64,000 nt of DNA from Eonycteris spelaea (GCA_003508835.1 PUFA01000084.1:2604001-2668000), one strand, 5' to 3'; positions 1 to 12,338 are shown, numbered from the stretch's first letter. Notes: generated by a model from the letters alone, not told the origin. Numbers and translations: made by a program.

Positions 1-2214
1 AACTGTATACACATGATTAATATTTGCTATGTAAATTTATGACACCCATCGAACTTATTTTTGTTTTATTTTTGCTGATAGAAGTTCAATAGTAGTTAGT
101 TTCTTCCCTTTGAAAGTTTATTGGGTTTATTTTACTTATCTTCTGAAAATCCAACACACTTTCATTACTTCTTGGGTCCATTTTCCAGATTTTTGCCTTT
201 TATTCAGTCTTCAAGGACTTTACCAAGTCCTTCAACCGCAGATAAACAAGCACTGTATCCATCCCCCAAATTCACAACAGATGACTGAAGTATTTAGTAA
301 GTTATTAGTGTGTACTAAACACTTTGCACAAAATTGATGATAGGAATTAATATTTATTATTTACACATGCAGAAAGATATACATATTCATTTCTCTTTAA
401 TCCTATCACTGTTTTATAAATATTGTACTTAATCCATCAATAATACAACATGCTTTCAGTAATCCCAAGAAATAATTAGAAAACGTTTATGATAATGATA
501 ATATTACTTTGTACAAATATTATACCAACCCATTAAACCCTTAGGGAAAATCACAGCTGATAAGAATGTCAGATGCCCTGTCTGCTCTGAAATAGTAGAC
601 TGCTGACTTGATATTTAATGAAAAATTAAGTTAATTAAACAATGTTAAAAGACCAACACCTTGACTACCTTATATCTTAGCTAAGACAGATTGTATCCTA
701 CCTTATAATTGTCCATGTTGTATTGACTTCTATAATATGTTCTAGTATCATATCCTTTTAAAAGTCATGTTCTACATCTGTTGAAGTGGTTTCCAGTGAT
801 GGGCCAAGATTTTTCACTGAAGCTTTGCCATCTGCCTTTATTGCTGGTCTGCGGATGCTAATATACTAAACTACTTATTCTGATATGTGTTTTAAATATA
901 GTGACTCTGTTCATGTCACACTATTCTTAGAACATGTTTCCATGTAGCCATTTAGTGACTATGCAATTATCTACATAAACATAACACCAACAATTTATAA
1001 GTATTCAAAGATTGATACTTTAGATGGTAATTTATATAATGTGGCAATTCTTGCATAATTAGTAGTAGTAGTAGTATGTTTGGAACTACCAACAGGATCC
1101 AAGATTTTGTATTGTGAGTATGCTCTTGACCTCATGCTATATATACCCTTGATGCCGACAACTGTGAAAGTTACTTTTTTGATTGTCAGTTTTAATATCT
1201 GGAAATATAATAGTACCCCATAGAGTAGTTGGAAAGTTGAAATAACCTATATGGAAGCATTTAGTATCCTGATAGACTATACGAGTCCCTCTATAGCTGT
1301 AAGATTTTTTCCTTCTGTCTATTCTTTCTATCTATTCTTCCTTTTATCAAGCTTAAATCATTTTTTTTCTATTTCTTTTTTTTTTTTTTCTTCTTATATC
1401 TCTTTTAAAGTACCATGGCTCTGTTTATGTCATGGTTACTCATGTACATCTCTATCTACCTATTAAGAGCAAGGGACTGGGTTTCTAGTACACTATGGAT
1501 AGCACTATGCTTTTAAGAAAAATCTGTATGATATTTGTTTTAATTAAATTGAATTTTAAATTGAGCCAAATTAGTATTTCAGAATCCACATTTCCTGGAG
1601 AAGGTATTCTCCTCTCACAGTATCTAGTTAATCATTGTAATCTCCCTACCTTAATGTGTGTATGAGAGGGAGGAGAGGGCACCTGCATGCACACACCTCC
1701 ACACCCCACACACACTCCCATACACCCACCCACCCACCCACCCACACACACACAGACTCAAGGGAGATGAGGAAGACGGAGAAGCAGCATCAAGGCCTGT
1801 CACTTTACTGGATTAGAAGCATGATTGGGGAATTCTTTCTACTGTAGAAAGAATATTTTCTATGCCAAGAGAATTGGAAAGTGAAATATCAATGTGAGAA
1901 AGGTGGAATCAAAAGCTAGCAACTGAGATGAGAGAAAATACAGAGAAACAGCAGGTGCAGGTGGAAGAATAGAGAAGCATGTGAGGGTGTTGAGTCTCTG
2001 AGGAAAGGCACTGCTTGGTCTGGGATGTGGGAAGGATTTCCATGGTGAGGCACAAAGAAGCCTGTGTTGACATTGAAGCTCAAAGGGAGGTGTGGTGGGA
2101 CAGAGCCTGCAGCAGCCCAGCCCACTGCTTCAGAGACCTCACTTTATTGCTTTCTAACTGCGTAGCTTCATACCATGTTTCGTGTTTGCAGTGGGCTTAA
2201 CAATCATGTTTTAT
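1..2214. other. Unassigned AT-rich sequence
   Basis: No gene or confidently named repeat seen. It contains a short AGT tandem (1061-1076), a T-rich pyrimidine run (about 1345-1395) and a CA/CCCA-rich run (1689-1755). Short reading frames here (for example 1656-1847) are low-complexity translations of those runs. A MIR-like tail may lie near 340-430 but is too weak to call. Confidence 0.6.
1689..1755. repeat. CA/CCCA-rich simple repeat
   Basis: An imperfect run of CACA and CCCA units. It is a low-complexity tract with no gene signal. Confidence 0.8.
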
Positions 2215-2219
2215 TAATT

Positions 2220-2345
2220 AATCTTTATAGCTTTGCTCTGGGCTACATCTGTATTATTAGCCTCATTTTATAGACAAGAAGGCTGATGCACAAAGACATT
2301 CAGTACCCATACAGGCAGAAAATTAGAGGCCTTAGACAAAGCAAC
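2220..2345 (-). repeat. MIR SINE fragment
   Basis: The plus strand reads like the reverse complement of the MIR core: a 'cctcattttatagacaaga' stretch is followed by an 'aaggctgatgcacaaagaca' stretch, which match the usual 'cccattttacagatgagga' and 'aactgaggcacagagag' positions. Old and diverged; ends uncertain. Confidence 0.55.
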
Positions 2346-3014
2346 AGGAGTCCCCTGTACTTTGGCATCTTAAAAAAATGAAGCCGATAGAGGCTATTCT
2401 ACCTTCTCCCTTCTCAAAACACATTTCACTTTTTTTTTTTTTTGTCAACTTGACTACCTTTTCAGAACCAGTATGATAAGAAGGGTAATCCCATTTTTAT
2501 TAAAGTGAAAGAAAAAAATAAGAAACATGCTACAAAACTGTCATGAGAATCCCATTAATCATCCAAGCAATCAAATTGTGGGGCACAGAAATCAGTATTA
2601 GCGACTGATGTCCAAAACTATCCACTTAGGCCTGTCATGGTTGACATCTCAGCCATCCTTTCTGTCACCCAGGGAACATGCAGGCAGTTCTGTCCAAAGT
2701 GGAGGAGCTGGAGTGGGAGGAAGGAGTCAGTGACAGCTCTGCCTGGATGCTCTGGGGAGAGGCCGATGCAATGAATCTAATCTCTATGGGAGGAAGAGTG
2801 GTGAGATTAAAAAAAAATAAACAACTAAATCTAAAATTCCTAGCTTACTTTGCAATTACCCTCCAATATGACTATTTGGATTTTATTCACTAAATTCAAC
2901 CCACCTGAAATGCCTTTTTACCTCTTCACTGTTTAATCTTCACCACTTCCTGAAAGTGTTATAAAAATCTTCAAGGTACTTTGCTTTCCCCATCAGTGGC
3001 CACCACCCTGTTGC

Positions 3015-3018
<4 letters not shown>
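2346..3018. other. Unassigned sequence
   Basis: No gene or named repeat seen. It holds a poly-T run near 2430-2444 and an A-run near 2810. The frame at 2678-2893 has no recognisable domain. Confidence 0.5.
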
Positions 3019-3072
<54 letters not shown>

Positions 3073-3078
3073 TGTGGT
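3019..3078. repeat. (TG)n microsatellite
   Basis: Uninterrupted TG from about 3019 to 3065, then two TG blocks separated by extra G bases up to about 3077. It lies about 37 bases left of the Tigger2-like element. Alternating purine-pyrimidine DNA of this length can form Z-DNA in principle. Confidence 0.95.
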
Positions 3079-3114
3079 ATTGAAATCTTGCATCATTCTT
3101 TATTTTTGTAAATA

Positions 3115-3389
3115 CAATTGATTGTTAAAAAGCACAGGTTTGAACTTCACAGGTTCATTTGTGGTTTTTATCAATCCTGCGAGTTTATTTTCTCTTTATT
3201 ATGATTTTCTTAATAACATTTTCTATAACTTATTTTTAAGGATACAGCATTTCATACATATAACATGCAAAAATAATGTGTTAATCATTTGTGTTATCAG
3301 TAACTCTATTAGTAGTTAAGTTACATGCAGAATTTTGCCTGTACAAGAGGGTAGTGCCCCTAACCCCTGCACTATTCAAGGAGAAACTG
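3115..3389. mobile_element. Tigger2/MER8-like non-autonomous DNA transposon
   Basis: Both ends match the Tigger2-type inverted terminus. The left end contains 'acaggtttgaacttcacagg' (family form: ACAGGTTTGAACTGCGCAGG). The right end contains 'gtgcccctaacccctgcact' and 'ttcaaggagaaactg' (family form: TTCAAGGGTCAACTG). Internal 'acatataacatgcaaaa' and 'ctattagtagttaagtt' also match. The left side is preceded by TA, as expected for TA target sites; the right TA appears mutated. At 275 bp it is too short to code for a transposase. Confidence 0.75.
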
Positions 3390-4650
3390 ATTTTGCATTC
3401 ATACTTAAAAACATCTTCTTTGATGTAAAAAGTGTCATGTATTTATTTATGTTCTTATTCACTTCTAGCACGGTAGGTGGTCTCATATAATTTCAAGGCT
3501 AGCTACAAGAATTAAAAAAGAAATCTTAATACCTGGCCTTTTGAGTCTTTGAATTATATGTTTGAGAAAACAAGGAAAAGCTCCCATTCCTATCCATGTT
3601 TTGAGTTTTTAATGAAGGCTTTTAGTCTTAAGGCTAGTGATAAATACATAAATTGAAAAGGGGACTAAGTGTTTGCACCTGTAGAGGGGACAGTCTACAG
3701 TATTCAATGCATTTATTTCTTTGACAAATGGGAGAATTTTGGATTAATAAAATTACAGATAAAAATCAGTGTTATGAAAATGTGCTCTCATGGTGTTACT
3801 GGACTCTGTCATTTCCTTCAACGCACACACAGAGCACAACCTGGAAGCTTGCCAAAGCCTCTCAGGAGTGTCGTTTGTCACACCTGAGGAAGAAAGAGCT
3901 GCCAAAATGACCAGAAGATGCTATGTTGGTCAGACTGCTCTGTCAGCCTGCCCATCCTTGGGCCTTTGGCCTCAATGCAAATCAGTGCAGGTTGATGCAA
4001 GATGCACACAAGAATTTAAATAGGACTACAAGTTGAGCTGCTTCTTGCTATAATTTAGCCTCTCCACTGTTCCAGTGGGGGACAGGGGGTGGCTGGTCAG
4101 TGTTCCAGAGTCAGCCTCCCACGGTATTTTAAATAAGACTTTATTTGTCTTTTTTCGTGTCAAGGTTTCTGGTTGCCAGATTTCCAGGCTAATTAAAAGG
4201 AGCAGAGATAGGTCTCGCATTTTTTTCTCCTTAGTGAGTTATTGGCAGGATTTCTAGTCTTTCAGGTTAGAGTTTGTGGAAACAAGTCAAAAAACATTCT
4301 GACTGGCAGTTCAAATCACTACTATGGCCGTCAGAAAGCCACAGGGGAACTTTCAAGAAACTGCCCTTATTCAGGTGACATTGCCTCTTACAGCATGGGG
4401 GAGAGACCATTTGCTTCTGGTTTTACAGTATCCTATGAGAGGATCTTCTACATTTTAGAGGTGTAAATCGTGACTTGCTCATTGCCTGATGTGGGTTTGT
4501 CATAGAGCAAGTACTTCAAAAATGCTTGAATTGAGTTGAATTTATTTTAATAACGTATCCCCAGGAAATAATTGTTTCAGAAACATTTTACATAATACTG
4601 CAAAAATAAAGATAAGGATGGACACCTAAAATTTACTGAACTGGTTTATT
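3390..4650. other. Unassigned sequence
   Basis: Mostly unique-looking sequence with no gene or named repeat identified. Several short overlapping frames on both strands (3669-4466) look like chance frames and have no recognisable motifs. Confidence 0.5.
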
Positions 4651-4739
4651 CTTTTTTTTTTTTTTCTGTTTGTTAGTTTTTGTTTCTTGTTCTTGTTCTT
4701 CTTCTTCTTCTTCTTCTTTTTTTTTTTTTTTTTTTTTTT
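4651..4739. repeat. Pyrimidine tract: poly-T, TTG/CTT repeats, poly-T
   Basis: A run of T, then TTCTTG and CTT units (about 4688-4716), then 23 T residues (4717-4739). It could be the degraded tail of a minus-strand retroposon, but the sequence to its right matches no element I recognise. Confidence 0.85.
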
Positions 4740-5122
4740 GCCATGCTCAGGTATTGGTAATATTCCAGGCCATCTGTCTGCCTAGGCCAGTCGTGTACAG
4801 TGGCATCAGAGATTTTCCTGTGCATAGAGGTCATAGTCACAGAAGAAATAAGGTCAGCTATTGTAGGACAAGCTCCGAGTAACTGTGGGAAGTAGATCAG
4901 TGTAGAAGAGTTTCCAGAATCTAGTTATTTGGAGTGGGAAACTGGACAAAGATATAGATATTGAGCAAAATGAAGATGAAGACACAGCTGTACATATATC
5001 AAAAATGAGTCACAATATTCCTGTTCACAACACAGGCAGAAAGCACTTTGTTAAACTCTTTTCAGGCTCTATGCTTAAGTATTTGGTGTTCTTTGGATCT
5101 ATACTTATTTTTAGCCAGAATT
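4740..5122. other. Unassigned sequence
   Basis: Sequence between the pyrimidine tract and the MER1-type element. No gene or named repeat seen. Confidence 0.45.
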
Positions 5123-5364
5123 GTATAGCTCAGGGGTCCCCAATCCCAAAGCCACAGACTGGTACCGGTCCATGGCCTGTTAGAAACCAGGCTGCACATA
5201 AGGAGATGAGCAGTGGGTAAACGAGCAAAGTTTCATTTGTATTTGCAGTTGCTCCCCCAGCGCTAGCATTACAGCCTCAGCTCCACCTCAGATCATCAGG
5301 CATTAGATTCTCACAGGAGCGCCGGTCCCTGGTCCCAAAAAGGTTGGGGACTGCTGGTATAGCT
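5123..5364 (+). mobile_element. MER1-type (hAT-Charlie) transposon with 8-bp TSD
   Basis: The element body (5131-5356) starts 'caggggtcccc' and ends 'aaaaaggttggggactgctg', the inverted termini of the MER1/Charlie3 group. The internal 'ctggtaccggtccatggcct' and 'cattagattctcacaggagc' motifs are well kept. It is flanked by a perfect 8-bp direct repeat GTATAGCT at 5123-5130 and 5357-5364, the target-site length of hAT elements. At 226 bp it is shorter than the roughly 340-bp MER1B form and lacks an internal portion. It carries no coding capacity. Confidence 0.88.
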
Positions 5365-5501
5365 GAGTATGGTTTTAGGCTGCTTTTGTAAGAAAAAAAA
5401 ATGTTTTAAGAATATTTCTATCACTATATCACCATTTTTGTTGTAGCTTTAATTTCTGTAATTGGAGGTCCCTTTTGTCACTAAACAACGCTTTTAATAT
5501 T

Positions 5502-5521
5502 ACTCACACTAAGGTGTGAGT
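5502..5521. repeat. Perfect hairpin, 8-bp arms, 4-base loop
   Basis: ACTCACAC (5502-5509) and GTGTGAGT (5514-5521) are exact reverse complements separated by TAAG. A second pair, gtcact (5477-5482) and agtgac (5519-5524), overlaps its right arm. Confidence 0.85.
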
Positions 5522-5551
5522 GACCTAAAGTGATGTTCCCCTTAAGCATAT

Positions 5552-5571
5552 TTTCATCTTATAAGATGAAA
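5552..5571. repeat. 20-bp perfect palindrome
   Basis: The left half TTTCATCTTA (5552-5561) is the exact reverse complement of TAAGATGAAA (5562-5571), with no spacer. It lies 31 bp to the right of the hairpin at 5502-5521. Confidence 0.85.
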
Positions 5572-6479
5572 CACCACAGTGATTAAACCAAAGGTAGGCT
5601 GCTAGTGGCAGAAGTCAACTTGTCAACTCTTGATCAATGGGAAGATATTTTCATAATCTGGGTTCTTTCATGATATTCATCAACTCTCACTACTTAAGCT
5701 TGTTCTACTAACATGAATACAGTTCAGCTTTTGCATAAAACAAGATACAGATTTATGCTAAAATGGAAGGAATATGATTTTAAGAAATTATGAAAAATCA
5801 GCTTAATATGTACTCAATTCAAATATAAGATGAATATTCTTCCCAACTTTCAATTACTTCCTCTTGGCTTCAAGTTTTCCACCTCAGTGAAAAAGGTAGA
5901 GTGTTGGCACAAGTTATATTTCCTGAACTCTAGTAATGCGAGTTATACCAGACCTATATTACATCATCTACTTATTCTCCAGTTGTAGGAGAGGGAGTGG
6001 CATATTCTGCAGTAATATGTTTTCTAGGTAAATGAAGTTTAGTCTTTAAGTAAGAACTATTCATTTTTAACAATTCTTAATGTAATTTTTTTCAAACTAT
6101 ATTGTGTTCTCCCTGCGTTGTTAGAGTATACCAATTGGCATTCGACTTTTTAATAATTAATTACCCAGACTATCAGCATAAATAGGAATTGTACCCTGAA
6201 GTACTGTACTAATGCCTTCAGGTCTTATTAGGTTATTGAAGACTGACTTTCTCTCCTCTAAATGCTTTATAAATTATTCTATATGTTTGGTAGTATTTCT
6301 GCCTTTTTCCTCAGTGTCCCTGCTATTTGTTGCCATTATAAGTAAAATACATTCTCCTTGGTACATGGGATTTATTACCTTTATTTTGAACATCATTAGA
6401 CCTTTTTTTTTTGTAGCTGAATTTCCATTCTTGGCAGTTTTGAACATGTACCTCGTGTTCTTCTTGAAGTGAACTTGAA

Positions 6480-6900
6480 ACAAGATTTGAGTGCAGGTAG
6501 TTTATTTGGGAGATAATATCAGGAAAAATGGATAATGGAGTATGGAAGTATGACCAGGAATGGAGGAAAGCTGAAAAAGGGTATGTCATGTACAATTAGA
6601 GCTTAGCCCCACTGGGAAACCTTGGGACACTGAGGAACAAGTCTCAGAGTCTTCCCACATAAAGGCAAGAAAGCTGGGTATCCGTCCTTTAACTTCCATT
6701 GGTTGTTAGCTGTAAACTGTTCCCAGGGACTTTAACTCCCCAGTACTAGCCTGCTACATGAATGCCAATAGAAAGAGCTCAAGTGGAGAGTCACACAGAC
6801 TTTTGCTGTAGGATATGGTCAACATTTTCTGACATGGTATGTCCCGAGGGAATGTGAGCCTTCACAAACAGCATCTGCTATCAGTAGGTTACTTTTGATG
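6480..6900. repeat. Possible ancient LTR-like repeat (unnamed)
   Basis: The stretch beginning near 'gtttatttgggagataatat' resembles the style of old mammalian LTR or LTR-adjacent repeats, but I cannot assign a family or find paired ends. It could equally be unique sequence. Confidence 0.2.
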
Positions 6901-8249
6901 AATCTTTGAATATATGAGGGGACACTATTTTTAATATCTCTTTTTTAAATTCTAGGACTTTCTATGATTAGATATTGTTTTAAATTGTTGGAACAACCTC
7001 TGCTTCTGACTTATGTAGCCACTTCATTAATCACATTTCAGTTTCAATTTTATTCTACCATCTTTACACTTTATTTCTTTTCCAGTTTCAATGTGGATGT
7101 ATTGGGTTAATAGCATGATAAATCTGATTTATTTCTTTAAAATATTCTACCTAGCATAGCCAGTTCTCAGCATGGTGCCCCACTTGTGGAAGGTCTCGAC
7201 TGCATTCAACAGTTGAATTGCATGTGCCCTGGAATATTCCCACAGCAATGTCCGGGATGTCATTTTGCATAGTCTGCTTGAGAAGCATCCTTTGGCTCTT
7301 CATTTGGTTGTACTCGGCCCTGTTATGAATATATGTGGTAACTTTCTACTGAGCCTCTTTGCCCTCTACCCTCCAAGTACATATTATGTCTTATGCAGAC
7401 AAACTATCTTTTCTCATACACAGGCAGCAGCAGATGTGATTAGAGGGGAATCTAATTTATCTGGAGTACTCCAGAAATGGAAGGAAATTACTTTACAGCA
7501 ATATTTGCAAATGCATTCATCACAGACACCCAGCCATTCCAACACTAGCAGATGATGACTTTGTGATCTCTATGTGGTTTGTTTTGAACTGCTTTCTAAT
7601 GGTCCATACAAATTCACTCTTTTTTATGCTTCTACATTGAATTTAGAGTATAAAAGAAATGTGCTGGACAAAGGGAGGTTGGTGTGCTGTGGAAAAATTT
7701 CTATTCTTTGTGTCTCTAATTGTCTTCCTAATTTGCGTATTGAAGACCTCTGGATTATTTATTTGTTAGGTTTGCCTAAGTAGACTGCATTTGGATAAGA
7801 TATGAAGAATGATTCATTACCTACGTTCTCTTGTTAGGATATATTTTTAGATCTCACATCCCCTTACATTTATGAATTTTTATATTTATTCAAAATTCAA
7901 GATATTTGATTGCCTGCTGTATTAGACATGAAAGTATCTGCATTCTCTAGACATTCAGTCACCTTGCATTCATCTTATTTGCTACATATATTTCCTGCAC
8001 ATATGTGGTTAAGAAGGAAGATATAAGGAGAGAATGATAGAAGGAGGGGCTGATAGGATCTTACTTAAGAAGTCATACTTCGTTGAAATACCCTTTAGGG
8101 CTGGAAAGAGGAAAAGTAAGAGATGAATTTTGATTTTAAATGCAACACGGGATTGTGGAACCAGAACTAAAAGAACTTTTGTTGGGAGGCATAGTTGCCT
8201 TCTGGTCCAGGTGTTCTGGGTCAGCAACATAAAAATGACACTGACCTGT
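6901..8249. other. Unassigned sequence
   Basis: No gene or named repeat seen. The 96-codon frame at 7265-7555 shows no domain, and its composition matches the surrounding DNA. Confidence 0.5.
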
Positions 8250-8370
8250 TGGTTTTTGGTACAGATGTGCCTTTCTGAGACATTAGGTAAAGCCCCCTCT
8301 GATCCTCAGTTTCCTATCTGTAAAGGGAAATGTATAGATTACAGGCTCTTCTAGGTCTGTACTAACATGA
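8250..8370 (+). repeat. MIR SINE fragment
   Basis: The core 'tgatcctcagtttcctatct' followed by 'gtaaagggaaatgtatagat' matches the MIR 'cctcagtttcctcatctgtaaaatgggg' region in the sense direction. The 5' tRNA-like part is degraded. Confidence 0.6.
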
Positions 8371-11300
8371 GGTTACCTATTTTTTAAATGCAAGTCAATT
8401 TATATTTTGTTTCCCTTCAATTCATGTTCTACCTTTTTTTTTTCCTCAATCTCATTTCCTTCTCAGCCACAATAAGACACCATTTAGTTATGTTTGCTAT
8501 AAACTCACATCTCTTAGCTATACCTAATTAATAGGTATAGACAAATAGGTATAGATCATATAGACAAATATAATACACCACAAAGAATAAACATACCTGT
8601 GTTGCAGGAATAATATAATTATGGACATGAAAAACCAGAGTACAAAGAAGAACATATTACCATTTATAAACATTAAGAGGCAGGAAATAAATGTCACTGA
8701 TGGAGATCTAGTTATACATATCAGAATACAACCTGACACAATGTATTTTATTTTTGCATTTTTCTATTCATACAGAAGTTTCCCAGAATGTTGTAGAAAT
8801 TGGAAATAAATGAATGCCCATAAAAATAATATCTCCAGGCAATTGCAATATCTGATATAAAGAGTATCTACAGGTTGTGAATTTTAACCACCGTTGACTA
8901 CATCTGAAATGTTTATAACAAAACCCAGAGGCACTTAAATCTGAAACATTCAATGGTTTGGGGACCAAGTGGATAGACGCTCTAAACATATTTAATTAAT
9001 ACATAATAGATTTAGTTGTGGTCAGTTTTATGTTGGATAAGTTTAAAGCAAATTCAGTTTTGCGATGTCTTAACAGTTTGGAAAACTAGCTTTGAGGAAG
9101 GAGTCAGAGAAGCAAAAAATGAGAATACTAAATGCACACAGAGGAATCCTGATCATTTTAGGTTTCCTAATATCAACGCACAATATCAGCGTGTTTCCTA
9201 TCTCATCAAATCTGTTTTTTAAAACATGTTTAAAAAACAAAATGTGGATATCTACAGATTGAAAACAAAACTGGGATGTGAATGTAAGAAAGAACTCAAC
9301 AGTCAAATTGTTACTTTTTACAAAATAATTCTTACACTTTGCTTTCACAGTACTAGTTATTGAATGCAGCCAAACTAATAGAAAATACAGACACTAGGAA
9401 ATCTGTTAAATATTTATTTACTAAAAACATAATTTTTCAGAGAGCCATCAGGGAAGACAAAGCTGTGGGTTAAATATGAGCTCCCTGTCTGAGAGAGAAT
9501 ATACACTGGCTCCATTTAGCAGAGCTCTCCGGGCTGCAGATGGGGAGCTGGGACCTTACTCACATGCAATTATTAACACTCCCAATAAATCCTCAAGATC
9601 CTGATCCTGCTGATATATGTCATGGCAGAAATAGCTTAGTACTCGAAGCAACAAGAAATGCTGTTCCTGTCAGTGGCAGAGATATTGCCGTCCACATTAA
9701 ATCAAGGGCAGATGGAGACACTGAGCTCTGAGTTTATAATGCTGGGACTTCATGACTACCACCTTTCTAACTCTATCTTACGCACTTTGTTCCCCATCAT
9801 GGTTTTGACAGAGGACGCTGCATCTGAGATCAGGGTTGCCAAGTGATCCTATGCCAGACCGGGCATCTGGAAAATTTTTGTTGTTGTTGTTGTTTATGAA
9901 ACTTCCAGCAGACTTCCATGACCTTGAGCAAGACATTGCAACTTTCTTCTCTGCAATTTTATCATTGAGGAGACAAAGAATACAGTATTTACTATGCACA
10001 GGGGGAGCGCTAGGAAAATTATACAATTGCAATCTTTCCCAGTCACTAGGAAATATAAGTTCATTTGTCAAAAGAAAAATAATCACCTTTAATGTTGCTA
10101 TTCTAACATCAGGCGTATGGTTAGCCTAACATAGAATCACTGAGTTCTGGAGAGAGAGGACTTTAGCTGAGACACTTCGGTACCCAAGCGTTAGGTCACA
10201 CCTTTTGAGTAGAATGAGAGTTGTCGGGGTTCATGAACATCCAAAGGAGGTGAGATGATCACCCCTAGCCACCGGTGGTGATGGTGACTGTCACCTATTT
10301 TGTCTCCAAGAACAAGGAGTGGTGCATTCAATTAATAGACAGTTAATTTTCTTTCTCTCATCCCTATAAATGTCCAGACAAGGTGAAAGCCACAACTCAG
10401 CTGGTAAGAATTCTCCCAAGAATAGAGTGCGGTGACTGAAGGGGAAGAGGATGAGGGGAAGCTGTGGGAAGGCTAAGCACAATATCTTTCAGTTAGCTTT
10501 CCCCTGCCAGAGAGAAGGAAACCACGACTGGAGGATTATCAACCACGTGCTGAGTGCTGAACAGAGCATACGATTTGCAATCAAAATCAGACCTATAAGA
10601 CAACATGCTGTTCTCAAACGTCCAAGGCAGGGTTTCAGTTATTTTATTGAAGCTAAATCTGGAAATGTCATGGAAAAAGACAGCCTCCCTCTATGAGAAC
10701 GATGGGACTTCTCACTGGAGACCGTGCCGAAAACAGAATGAAAATGACCTTTCCATGTTAGCCTGGCCCTGGCCTTTCTGGTCTTTCCAGGGCTATGAAC
10801 AGGAATATACTTTAGCAGATAGACAAAGAAAAAAAGTAAGAGATGGAGATTAGGATGAGTGTTTTCAAAAGCAAGCAACAGTATGTATGTAACCTCTAAA
10901 GTTGGACCAGATACCAAGCTGAACAAAGGGATGAGGTGGACAAAGGGGAAGAAATAAAAGGGCCTGGACTTGAGAAGGGACATTCCAGGGAGGCACAGTG
11001 TGGATGCTGCTGTGGGAGGCACACGGAGGGCACCTATAAGCAGACACTAAGCATGACTGTGCACTCCAGTCATTTTCATAGCTCCGTTAGTGAGGATGCC
11101 GTTTTCTATTCCTCATCACTTCCCTTTTTATTTTTTATTTCAGTTTTTTGCCAGTCAAGTATGAAAGCCCAAGGTGCTTTGGTGCTAACTTAAGTGCTTT
11201 TGATTTATTGTCTGAAGCCAGGTTTTCAAGTTCCAGAGGCACTTGCTCTCTCCCAGCTATTTACTGTTTGGAATAGTAAGCTTGCTGTTTTGTGAAACTT

Positions 11301-12118
11301 TTTTTTCTAGTTCCAGATGAACGACTTTGACCTCTTCTCTACATTGCTAGAGAATTGGAAAATATAACCTGAAATGAAATGGAAAAAAGCACAGTGTATT
11401 TGAAATAAAAGCTGATGAGAGGGGAGTGAGGCCTGGAATTTTGCAGAGGGAAGTCTATGCAAGGACAGGACCCTGCAGCAGGCCTGGGGAGAGCTGGAAG
11501 CACCTATACAGTCTGTGGGTGGGGACACAAGATGGTCAGGCCGTTGGTTCAAAGCCAGTTGGGAGCCCAGAAATTAGAGCTGACACTCTAGATTCTTGAA
11601 ATAGAATGTTGCTATTTTAAAACTATTGAGGTTTATTATTATAAGCATTGTAGGTGATTTCTTGGTGATGCTGCTGTATTACAAAGTATCACTTTGATGA
11701 AGACCCATGTGGGTAAGTTCCCTCAGTCCTCAGAATTATGGGAAAGAGGTTTGTTTTAATCTTATGGGCATTATGAAACTTAAAATAAACCAGTTATCCT
11801 CTTTACTTGGGCTTTTAGGGAGCGAAGAGCCAATTGTGTGCCTAATTCAAGGATACAGAAATATATGGCATATTACCCTATTTGTTTTTCCTGCTCTTTT
11901 AAAAAATCATATTTGATATATTTCTAAAACTTGACTTAAAGTTTGAAAAGAGGCTTATATAAATAAGTTATATCATGAAATATTAGAGGTATGTCTGGAG
12001 TGAGAAGGACACTCATGAGAAAGCACAGCCGAGCACTGATCCAGCTACGTAGCCTTACCTCCATATATGAAATATTTTTAATGCTCTGTTATATTAACTG
12101 ATAACCTTTTTTTTTTTT
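8371..12118. other. Unassigned sequence
   Basis: No gene is supportable. Small items: a short duplicated 'aataggtatagacaaa' motif (about 8529-8570), a 27-bp inverted repeat (9213-9239) and a TTG run (about 9880-9892). 10140-11040 is less AT-rich and contains a 127-codon minus frame (10639-11022) with no motif I recognise; it overlaps several other frames on both strands, as expected by chance. Confidence 0.5.
9213..9239. repeat. Inverted repeat, 11-bp arms
   Basis: TGTTTTTTAAA (9213-9223) and TTTAAAAAACA (9229-9239) are exact reverse complements around the 5-base spacer ACATG. The arms are AT-only except one G/C pair, so chance is plausible. Confidence 0.75.
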
Positions 12119-12338
12119 GAGCTCACTGTGTACAGGATGCAGCACTAAGCACTTTATATTGCTAAGCACTTTATTTTTATAATTTCATTTGTACTTTTTC
12201 TACAGTCCTATGTGTTAAGCATTTAGACATAACCGTTTTGGAAGGTCAGTTATTTTATCCAAGATCAAAAATTTAATAAGAGATGGAGCCAAATTTTTAG
12301 CCAGGGCAAGTCTGACTCTAGATCATATTCTCTTAATT
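12119..12338 (-). repeat. MIR SINE
   Basis: Reads as the reverse complement of MIR: an 'actaagcactttatatt' tail region, then 'ggtcagttattttatccaag' in the position of the core, then 'ctgactctagatcatattct' at the tRNA-like head. It contains a small internal duplication of 'ctaagcacttta' (about 12144-12173). Confidence 0.65.

Larger units (their letters stand above)
5365..6479. other. Unassigned sequence with a hairpin cluster
   Basis: No gene or named repeat recognised. A cluster of strong inverted repeats lies at 5477-5571 and is listed separately. The remainder is AT-rich and featureless to me. Confidence 0.5.

Noticed and set aside
4651..4739. Pyrimidine tract considered as the tail of a minus-strand SINE
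   Set aside because: Sequence to its right matches no SINE I know, and no flanking direct repeats were found.
10639..11022. 127-codon open frame on the minus strand, the longest in the window
   Set aside because: No recognisable domain, overlapped by other frames on both strands, and no splice or promoter context; fits chance.
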